Source: an uncultured Eubacteriales bacterium
Lineage (GTDB): Bacteria > Bacillota > Clostridia > Oscillospirales > Oscillospiraceae
Assembly: GCA_900544945.1 (NCBI GenBank)
Contig: UQXG01000125.1
Span: 1-6,661 of the forward strand
Length of the DNA: 6,661 bases
Direction: 5' to 3'
Part shown: positions 1-4,137 of the stretch, one piece after another
How positions within the stretch are numbered: position 1 is the stretch's first letter
Layout of the letters: every line of letters begins with the position of its first letter
The notes under the pieces: model-generated
What the model saw: the letters and a program-made list of their open reading frames with translations, nothing else
Told to the model about the DNA's origin: nothing
Databases searched by the model: none
Translations under genes and position numbers: made by a program

Positions 1-16
1 GCAGAGACAAGGCTAA
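1..16 (+). CDS. rpmJ: 3' end of ribosomal protein L36 (partial)
   Basis: Only the last codons are present: base 1 is the final base of a codon, then CAG AGA CAA GGC TAA, which reads Gln-Arg-Gln-Gly-stop. Bacterial L36 typically ends in K-x-x-Q-G or K-Q-R-Q-G, and rpmJ normally lies directly upstream of rpsM in Firmicutes, so both sequence and position fit. L36 is a small protein of the 50S subunit. The stop is followed after one base by the rpsM ribosome binding site. With only four residues the call depends mainly on gene order. Confidence 0.75.
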
Positions 17-35
17 TAGGAGGTGCTGAAAGAAT

Positions 36-404
36 ATGGCACGTATTTCTGGTATCGATCTTCCCCGCGATAAGCGGATCGAAGTTGCTCTGACCTATAT
101 CTACGGCATTGGACCGGCTCGGGCCGCCAAGGTTCTGCAGACCACCGGTATCGACCCCGATACCCGGGTCAAGGACCTGACCGAGGAGCAGGAGGGGCTG
201 CTCCGTGATGCCATCGAGCATCACTTCATCATCGAAGGTGACCTGCGCCGGGAGACCGCTCTGAACATCAAGCGTCTGAGCGAAATCGGCTGCTACCGGG
301 GCCTGCGGCATCGTCGCGGCCTGCCCGTTCACGGCCAGCGCACCAAGACCAATGCCCGTACCCGCAAGGGTCCCAAGAAGACCATTGCGAACAAGAAGAA
401 GTAA
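36..404 (+). CDS. rpsM: 30S ribosomal protein S13
   Basis: S13 sits in the head of the 30S subunit, contacts 16S rRNA and helps form the intersubunit bridge and P-site tRNA contacts. The 122-residue length is normal for the family. The N-terminus MARISGIDLPRDKRIEVALT, the YGIG helix-hairpin-helix motif near residues 23-26, and the basic C-terminal stretch RGLPVHGQRTKTNARTRKG (about residues 94-112) are family signatures. AGGAGGTG at 18-25 serves the ATG at 36. It is the second gene of the visible ribosomal protein cluster, and its stop codon (402-404) overlaps the rpsK ribosome binding site. In E. coli the rpsM leader is the S4 autoregulation target; only 19 bases separate rpmJ from rpsM here and no pseudoknot-like leader is visible. 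Confidence 0.98.
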   Translation: MARISGIDLPRDKRIEVALTYIYGIGPARAAKVLQTTGIDPDTRVKDLTEEQEGLLRDAIEHHFIIEGDLRRETALNIKRLSEIGCYRGLRHRRGLPVHGQRTKTNARTRKGPKKTIANKKK

Positions 405-417
405 GGAGGGATAATCA

Positions 418-816
418 ATGGCTGCAAAGAATGCAAAGAAAGTTGTCAAGCGCCGTCGCGAGCGCAAGAACGTTGAGAAGGGCGCAGCTCATATCCGCTC
501 CTCCTTCAACAACACCATGGTTACCATCACCGACCTGGAAGGCAATGCGCTTAGCTGGGCTTCCTCCGGCGGACTGGGCTTCCGTGGCTCCAAGAAATCC
601 ACTCCCTATGCTGCCCAGACTGCCGCGGAAACCGCTGCTAAGGCTGCTATGGAGCACGGTCTGAAGACTGTTGAGGTTTATGTCAAGGGCCCCGGTCAGG
701 GACGTGAGGCTGCGATCCGCGCCCTGCAGACTGCCGGTCTGGAAGTTGTTATGATTAAGGACGTCACTCCCATTCCTCACAATGGCTGCCGTCCCCCCAA
801 GAGACGTAGAGTCTGA
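418..816 (+). CDS. rpsK: 30S ribosomal protein S11
   Basis: S11 is a platform protein of the 30S subunit, close to the 3' end of 16S rRNA and the mRNA exit path. The 132-residue product has the expected features: a basic N-terminal tail (KKVVKRRRERKNVEKG), the core AHIRSSFNNTMVTITD from about residue 24, SSGGLGFRGSKKSTPYAAQ in the middle, the VKGPGQGREAAIRAL block at about residues 89-103, and the invariant C-terminus PIPHNGCRPPKRRRV. TAAGGAGGG at 402-410 overlaps the rpsM stop, suggesting translational coupling. The gene lies 13 bases after rpsM. An alternative ATG in another frame at 431 has no family match and is a shadow. Confidence 0.98.
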   Translation: MAAKNAKKVVKRRRERKNVEKGAAHIRSSFNNTMVTITDLEGNALSWASSGGLGFRGSKKSTPYAAQTAAETAAKAAMEHGLKTVEVYVKGPGQGREAAIRALQTAGLEVVMIKDVTPIPHNGCRPPKRRRV

Positions 817-842
817 TTTAGGTATAGGAGGAATTTTGCTTT

Positions 843-1439
843 ATGGCTAAGAATATGCAGCCCGTGCTGAAGCGTTGCAGAACGCTGGGCGTTTCTCCTG
901 CCGCTATGGGTTACAACAAGTCTTCCAACAAGAACCCCGGCGGTCAGAGAAGAGCGAAGAAGTCTGAGTATGCCACTCAGCTGACCGAGAAGCAGAAGGT
1001 CAAGTTTGTTTACGGCATCCAGGAGAAGCAGTTTCACAACTACTACACCAAGGCCGACCGGATGGAAGGCAACACCGGTGAGGAGCTGCTGACCTTCTGC
1101 GAGCGCCGTCTGGACAATGTTGTTTACCGTCTGGGCTTCGCCAACACCCGCCGTCAGGCCCGTCAGCTGGTGAACCATGGTCACTTCACCGTCAACGGCA
1201 GCCGTGTCAACATCCCCAGCTACCTGGTGAAGACCGGTGACGTGATCGCCGTTTCCGAGAAGGCCGCTTCCAACGCTTTCTTCAAGAAGCTGAAGGAAGA
1301 CGACGCTTTCGTTGCTGCCCCCAAGTGGCTGGATCGTGATAAGAACACCCTCCAGGGTAAGGTTATTGCTATGCCTACCAAGGCCGATATCGACTTCGAT
1401 ATCGCTGTGCACCTCATCGTCGAGTTGTACTCCAAGTAA
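843..1439 (+). CDS. rpsD: 30S ribosomal protein S4, zinc-free (C-minus) type
   Basis: S4 is a primary 16S rRNA binding protein that nucleates the 30S body and is an autogenous regulator in several bacteria. The 198-residue product has the S4 N-terminal domain and an S4 RNA-binding domain at about residues 90-155 (ERRLDNVVYRLGFANTRRQA, then VNGSRVNIPSYLVKTGDVI), and ends in the typical HLIVELYSK. The zinc-binding cysteine cluster of C-plus S4 proteins is missing: the N-terminal region has only Cys12. AGGAGG at 826-831 is 11 bases before the ATG. The gene ends in tandem stops TAATAA. Having rpsD between rpsK and rpoA is common in Clostridia and E. coli but not in Bacillus subtilis. Confidence 0.97.
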   Translation: MAKNMQPVLKRCRTLGVSPAAMGYNKSSNKNPGGQRRAKKSEYATQLTEKQKVKFVYGIQEKQFHNYYTKADRMEGNTGEELLTFCERRLDNVVYRLGFANTRRQARQLVNHGHFTVNGSRVNIPSYLVKTGDVIAVSEKAASNAFFKKLKEDDAFVAAPKWLDRDKNTLQGKVIAMPTKADIDFDIAVHLIVELYSK

Positions 1440-1472
1440 TAATTTCCCCCCTACTGTATGCGTATTTGTCTG

Positions 1473-1492
1473 GTGGGGGATTCGTCCCCCAC
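1473..1492 (+). promoter_or_regulatory. Hairpin in the rpsD-rpoA gap
   Basis: A perfect 8-bp stem GTGGGGGA / TCCCCCAC (1473-1480 and 1485-1492) closes a TTCG tetraloop. No U-tract follows; the next bases run into the rpoA ribosome binding site at 1499-1506, so it is not a standard intrinsic terminator. A run TCCCCC at 1445-1450 upstream could pair with the same GGGGGA (1475-1480), giving a mutually exclusive fold. Likely roles are mRNA processing or stability, or adjustment of rpoA translation relative to the ribosomal genes; the function is inferred. Confidence 0.6.
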
Positions 1493-1515
1493 ACACTTAA
1501 GGAGGGTTTTGATTC

Positions 1516-2475
1516 ATGGTAGAAATTGAAAAGCCCCGCATCACCTGCCTGGACCAGCCCCAGGACGCTTCCTACGGCAAGTACGTCGTGGAGCCTCTGG
1601 AGCGTGGCTACGGTATGACCCTGGGCAATTCCCTGCGCCGTATCCTGCTGAGCAGTCTGCCCGGCTATGCAGCGACTTCCGTGAAGATTCAGGGCATCCA
1701 GCATGAGTTTTCCACCATCCCCGGTGTCACCGAGGATGTGACGGAGATCGTGCTGAACGTCAAGCGGATCATTCCAAAGGTGCACTGCGCCGGTGTCAAG
1801 ACCGTGCATATCGACGCTGTGGGCCCCTGCGAGGTCACTGCCGGTGACATCAAGGCGGACGCGGAGGTTGAGATCCTGAACCCGGAGCTGCACATCTGCA
1901 CCCTGGGCGAGGATGCCACTTTCAATATGGAAATCACCCTGTCCCAGGGTCGCGGCTATGTTTCCTCTGACCGGAATAAGACGCCCCAGACCCCCATCGG
2001 TGTGATTCCCATCGACTCCATCTATTCCCCTGTAACCAAGGTGAATTACACGGTGGAGCCCTGCCGTGTCGGCGACAAGACCGACTACGACAAGCTGACC
2101 CTTGAGGTCTGGACCGATTCCACCATCACTGCCAAGGACGCTGTGTCTCTGGGTGCCAAGATCCTGTCTGACCATCTGACGGTGTTTACCAACCTGTCCG
2201 ATACGGTCAGCACCTCTTCCACTGTGGTGGAGAAGGTGGCCGATCGCCCTGATGCCAAGCTTTCCATGACCATTGATGAGCTGGATCTGTCCGTCCGCAG
2301 CTTCAACTGCCTGAAGCGCGCCAACATCAACACCGTTGCCGACCTGATCAACAAGACCGGCGAGGACATGATGAAGGTTCGGAACATGGGCAAGAAGTCT
2401 CTGGACGAAGTGCAGAAGAAGCTGGAAATGATGGGTCTGTCCCTGGCCAGCGAGGAATCTGGCAGCAACAACTAA
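1516..2475 (+). CDS. rpoA: DNA-directed RNA polymerase subunit alpha
   Basis: Alpha dimerises to nucleate RNA polymerase assembly, and its C-terminal domain contacts UP-element DNA and activators. The 319-residue product has the usual two-domain layout. The N-terminal domain (about 1-230) carries VVEPLERGYGMTLGNSLRRI at residues 24-43 and EFSTIPGVTEDVTEI at 64-78. A variable linker follows, then the C-terminal domain (about 250-312) with LSVRSFNCLKRANI and NMGKKSLDEVQKKL. Arg261 is the equivalent of the DNA-contacting Arg265 of E. coli, and Asn264, Cys265 and Lys267 keep the same spacing. AAGGAGGG at 1499-1506 serves the ATG. It sits between rpsD and rplQ as in the standard alpha operon. Confidence 0.99.
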   Translation: MVEIEKPRITCLDQPQDASYGKYVVEPLERGYGMTLGNSLRRILLSSLPGYAATSVKIQGIQHEFSTIPGVTEDVTEIVLNVKRIIPKVHCAGVKTVHIDAVGPCEVTAGDIKADAEVEILNPELHICTLGEDATFNMEITLSQGRGYVSSDRNKTPQTPIGVIPIDSIYSPVTKVNYTVEPCRVGDKTDYDKLTLEVWTDSTITAKDAVSLGAKILSDHLTVFTNLSDTVSTSSTVVEKVADRPDAKLSMTIDELDLSVRSFNCLKRANINTVADLINKTGEDMMKVRNMGKKSLDEVQKKLEMMGLSLASEESGSNN

Positions 2476-2510
2476 GTAACCTTTAACCTTTTCAAAAGGA
2501 GGAAACGTTC

Positions 2511-2852
2511 ATGTTCGGCACTCGTAAGCTGGGCAAGACCAGCGCACAGAGAAAGGCTCTGCTGCGGCAGCAGGTCACCGATCTGCTGGCCAATGGCAAG
2601 ATGGAAACCACCTTCTATCGTGCCAAGGAAGTGCAGCCTGTTGTTGAGAAGATGATCTCCCTGGGCAAGAAGGGTGACCTGGCGGCTTACCGCAAGGCTC
2701 TGTCCTTCATCACCAGCGAGGACGTCGCTCACAAGCTGTTTAAGGAGATCGCTCCCAAGTATGCTGACCGTAACGGCGGCTACACCAGAGTGACCCGCAC
2801 CGGTGCCCGCCGGGGTGATGCTGCTGAGATGGCAGTCATCGAGCTGGTGTAA
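2511..2852 (+). CDS. rplQ: 50S ribosomal protein L17
   Basis: L17 is a 50S protein near the peptide exit tunnel. The 113-residue product matches the short bacterial form. It begins MFGTRKLGKTSAQRKALLRQ, continues with the ETTFYRAKEVQPVVEKMISL block at about residues 28-48, and ends with the YTRVTRTGARRGDAAEMAVIEL region that defines the family. AAAAGGAGG at 2494-2502 serves the ATG after 8 bases. It is the last gene of the operon, and a strong intrinsic terminator follows 18 bases after the stop. Confidence 0.98.
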   Translation: MFGTRKLGKTSAQRKALLRQQVTDLLANGKMETTFYRAKEVQPVVEKMISLGKKGDLAAYRKALSFITSEDVAHKLFKEIAPKYADRNGGYTRVTRTGARRGDAAEMAVIELV

Positions 2853-2870
2853 TCCGGGATAGAAGCTGTG

Positions 2871-2906
2871 AAAAGGGCGTGCCTCCTTGGGGGTACGCTC
2901 TTTTTT
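2871..2906 (+). terminator. Intrinsic terminator of the alpha operon
   Basis: The left arm at 2871-2883 (AAAAGGGCGTGCC) pairs with 2892-2904 to give about 13 bp with two G-U pairs. The loop is short and a run of six T (2901-2906) follows. It lies directly after rplQ and upstream of the tRNA promoter, so it separates the two transcription units. Confidence 0.9.
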
Positions 2907-2937
2907 GCAAAATCCGCCGAAATAGGCAAGAAAATGC

Positions 2938-2966
2938 TTGACAAAACAGCCAATCCATTGTATAAT
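2938..2966 (+). promoter_or_regulatory. Consensus sigma-A promoter of the first tRNA-Thr
   Basis: A perfect -35 box TTGACA (2938-2943) and a perfect -10 box TATAAT (2961-2966) are separated by exactly 17 bp. The tRNA starts 18 bases after the -10 box, leaving a leader of roughly 10-12 bases. Such a full-consensus promoter is typical of stable RNA genes. The downstream stretch CTAAAAGCTGTCAAAAAT is identical in the second copy. Confidence 0.93.
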
Positions 2967-2984
2967 CTAAAAGCTGTCAAAAAT

Positions 2985-3060
<76 letters not shown>

Positions 3061-3097
3061 AAAAATGACTAAGACCACTTGGTCTTGGTCATTTTTT
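3061..3097 (+). terminator. Intrinsic terminator after tRNA-Thr copy 1
   Basis: A 12-bp stem ATGACTAAGACC (3065-3076) / GGTCTTGGTCAT (3081-3092) with one G-T pair and loop ACTT. It is flanked by an A-run and followed by a T-run ending at 3097. It begins directly after the CCA of the tRNA. Confidence 0.92.
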
Positions 3098-3115
3098 ATA
3101 TCTTCTATCAGAAAA

Positions 3116-3237
3116 ACTGGCGGCCTCATCCGCTCTGTCGGCGCAAGCCGACAGTATTTCAATCTGAGGTCGTAAGGCTTCCACGAAACCGTGGTTTCGT
3201 GGAAACCGGGTAGCCGGTTTGAATCTGGCTGGCGGCT
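3116..3237 (+). repeat. tRNA-Thr-derived element X, copy A
   Basis: Roughly 122 bp and about 90% identical to copy B (11 substitutions and one indel by hand count). It opens with ACTGGCGGCCTCATCC (3116-3131), whose reverse complement matches tRNA-Thr around the anticodon stem, variable loop and T stem at 15 of 16 bases. It then has a hairpin of 8 bp with a GCAA tetraloop (3135-3154), the tRNA-like GAGGTCG, and an inverted repeat with 12-base arms (3179-3190 / 3193-3204). The end (3213-3237) matches the tRNA T-arm and acceptor 3' strand with 4 changes in 25 bases. CCA is lost. It has no protein-coding character and no promoter of its own. Its origin is unknown; a decayed tRNA copy with an inserted hairpin is one reading. 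Confidence 0.65.
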
Positions 3238-3263
3238 AGATGCGAAAAAAGATGAAAAAAGCC

Positions 3264-3292
3264 TTGACAAATTGGCATATCCATTATATAAT
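3264..3292 (+). promoter_or_regulatory. Consensus sigma-A promoter of the second tRNA-Thr
   Basis: TTGACA at 3264-3269 and TATAAT at 3287-3292 with a 17-bp spacer, again full consensus. The spacer differs from copy 1 in its first half while both hexamers are unchanged, which suggests selection on the promoter. The tRNA begins 18 bases downstream. Confidence 0.93.
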
Positions 3293-3310
3293 CTAAAAGC
3301 TGTCAAAAAT

Positions 3311-3386
<76 letters not shown>

Positions 3387-3424
3387 AAAAATGACTAAGG
3401 CCGTTTGGCCTTAGTCATTTTTTA
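3387..3424 (+). terminator. Intrinsic terminator after tRNA-Thr copy 2
   Basis: A perfect 12-bp stem ATGACTAAGGCC (3391-3402) / GGCCTTAGTCAT (3407-3418) with loop GTTT, preceded by A-residues and followed by a T-run. Compared with the copy 1 terminator, an A-T pair has become G-C on both strands and the G-T pair has become A-T, so the stem is preserved by paired changes. Confidence 0.93.
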
Positions 3425-3440
3425 TATCTTCCATCCGGAA

Positions 3441-3564
3441 ACTGGCGGCCTCATCCGCTCTGCCGGCGTAAGCCGACAGGATTTCAATCCGAGGTCGAAG
3501 GCTTCCACGAAACCCCGGTTTCGTGGAAACCGGGTAGCCAGTTCAAATCTGGCTAGCAGCTCCA
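3441..3564 (+). repeat. tRNA-Thr-derived element X, copy B
   Basis: Second copy of element X, offset by 325 bp at its start and 324 bp at its end. It has the same inverted tRNA fragment (3441-3456) and a GTAA-loop hairpin whose stem has one mismatch. It also has GAGGTCG (3491-3497) and 12-base arms TTCCACGAAACC / GGTTTCGTGGAA (3503-3514 / 3517-3528). Its last 28 bases (3537-3564) match tRNA-Thr from the T stem through CCA with one change, G to A in the T loop (TTCAAAT). Unlike copy A it keeps CCA and is followed directly by a terminator. No 5' acceptor strand is present, so it cannot fold as a normal tRNA. Confidence 0.65.
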
Positions 3565-3596
3565 AAGCCCAAGACCATCTGGTCTTGGGCTTTTTG
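3565..3596 (+). terminator. Intrinsic terminator after element X copy B
   Basis: A perfect 12-bp stem AAGCCCAAGACC (3565-3576) / GGTCTTGGGCTT (3581-3592) with loop ATCT, running into TTTTTG. It is placed directly after the CCA-like end of element X, just as the other two terminators follow real tRNA genes. This suggests a third tRNA unit once existed here. Confidence 0.9.
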
Positions 3597-3633
3597 TATA
3601 TCAGCAAGTCATTGAGTACAGCCAGTCGAAGAA

Positions 3634-3675
3634 TGTCATTGCGAACCAGTGCCGCAGCACTGGTGTGGCAATCCG
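3634..3675. repeat. Dispersed palindromic repeat, copy 1
   Basis: An imperfect palindrome with an inner stem ACCAGTGC/GCACTGGT (3645-3652 and 3657-3664), loop CGCA, and an outer stem ATTGC/GCAAT (3638-3642 and 3668-3672) separated by a small internal loop. A second copy with paired base changes is at 6625-6661. It resembles the REP/MITE-like palindromes scattered between genes in many Firmicutes; I recall this general style in gut clostridia but cannot name a family. Confidence 0.75.
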
Positions 3676-3698
3676 TAAACCTAAGGAACCTCTGAATA

Positions 3699-3760
3699 AA
3701 TTGTCCTTGACAATTCTGTCTACTTATTGTAGTATATACTTGTCTACAAGAAATAGACAA
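3699..3760 (+). promoter_or_regulatory. Promoter and candidate BlaI-type operators
   Basis: A -35 box TTGACA (3707-3712) and a plausible -10 box TAGTAT (3730-3735, 17-bp spacer) lie upstream of the repressor gene. The region is packed with inverted repeats: AATTGTCcttGACAATT (3699-3715, covering the -35), CTACttattGTAG (3720-3732, covering the -10), AGTATATACT (3731-3740), CTTGTctACAAG (3739-3750) and TTGTCTA...TAGACAA (3740-3760). BlaI/MecI repressors bind short inverted repeats overlapping their own promoter, so autorepression is likely. Which repeat is the true operator cannot be decided from sequence alone. Confidence 0.7.
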
Positions 3761-3773
3761 AGGAGGAATCCCA

Positions 3774-4133
3774 ATGGCTGACTATCATTTAGGCGAAATC
3801 GAATCCATTTTTGCGGATATTATCTGGTCAAACGCACCCCTGACCTCCCGGCTTTTGGCAGAGCTGGCGGAGCAGCGGCTTCGCTGGAAGCGGACGACTA
3901 CCTACACGGTGCTCAAGCGGCTGTGTGATCGGGGGCTGTTTCAGAACCAGGGGGGCACGGTGACGGCTCTGGTCAGCCGGGAGGAGTTCTATGCCCGGCA
4001 AAGCGAACAGTACGTCCAGGATGCCTTCCAGGGCTCCCTGCCGGCCTTCCTGGCGGCCTTCGGCAGCCGAAAGAAGCTGGATGACCGGGAAATCGACGAA
4101 ATCCAGAAGCTCATCGATTCCATGCGGAGGTAG
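3774..4133 (+). CDS. blaI: BlaI/MecI-family transcriptional repressor
   Basis: Winged-helix repressor of the BlaI/MecI/CopY family, 119 residues, the usual length. The N-terminal DNA-binding domain (about 5-72) contains LGEIESIFADIIWSNAPLTS, then WKRTTTYTVLKRLCDRGLF (residues 38-55), which is the family recognition-helix region, followed by a wing. The C-terminal dimerisation part is at about 74-119, ending DREIDEIQKLIDSMRR. In known systems the repressor dimer blocks transcription until the partner BlaR1/MecR1 protease signals its cleavage. The S. aureus Asn101-Phe102 cleavage site aligns here with Ala95-Phe96. AGGAGG at 3761-3766 is 7 bases before the ATG. The next gene starts 4 bases after the stop and encodes the expected M56 partner. 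The target genes are unknown, and no beta-lactamase is visible. Confidence 0.92.
   Translation: MADYHLGEIESIFADIIWSNAPLTSRLLAELAEQRLRWKRTTTYTVLKRLCDRGLFQNQGGTVTALVSREEFYARQSEQYVQDAFQGSLPAFLAAFGSRKKLDDREIDEIQKLIDSMRR
4126..4130 (+). promoter_or_regulatory. Ribosome binding site that fixes the M56 peptidase start
   Basis: GGAGG lies inside the last codons of the repressor gene (Arg-Arg-stop) and 7 bases before the ATG at 4138. It supports that start over an in-frame ATG at 3991, which would run in another frame through the repressor gene, and over a later ATG at 4168. The arrangement implies translational coupling. Confidence 0.85.
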
Positions 4134-4137
4134 CGTT

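Noticed and set aside
777..2175. Long minus-strand ORFs opposite rpsD and rpoA
   Set aside because: They are shadows of highly expressed conserved genes with biased codons. They have no family resemblance and no ribosome binding sites.
2487..2499. CCTTTTCAAAAGG palindrome over the rplQ ribosome binding site
   Set aside because: With a realistic loop only about 4 bp remain, too weak to propose as a control element.
3116..3237. Element X as a T-box riboswitch leader
   Set aside because: There is no T-box bulge sequence, no specifier loop and no downstream synthetase or amino-acid gene; a tRNA promoter follows instead.
3441..3564. Element X as an intact tRNA with a long variable arm
   Set aside because: No 5' strand pairs with the acceptor end, and no standard anticodon arm with a 7-base loop and T33 can be drawn.
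3405..3695. ORF of 96 codons through element X and the palindromic repeat
   Set aside because: It is made of element X, a terminator and the dispersed repeat. There is no family match and no ribosome binding site.
3991..4137. Upstream extension of the M56 peptidase to an ATG at 3991
   Set aside because: It would lie out of frame inside the repressor gene. The added 49 residues are Ser/Arg-rich and unlike the family, while GGAGG at 4126-4130 supports the ATG at 4138.
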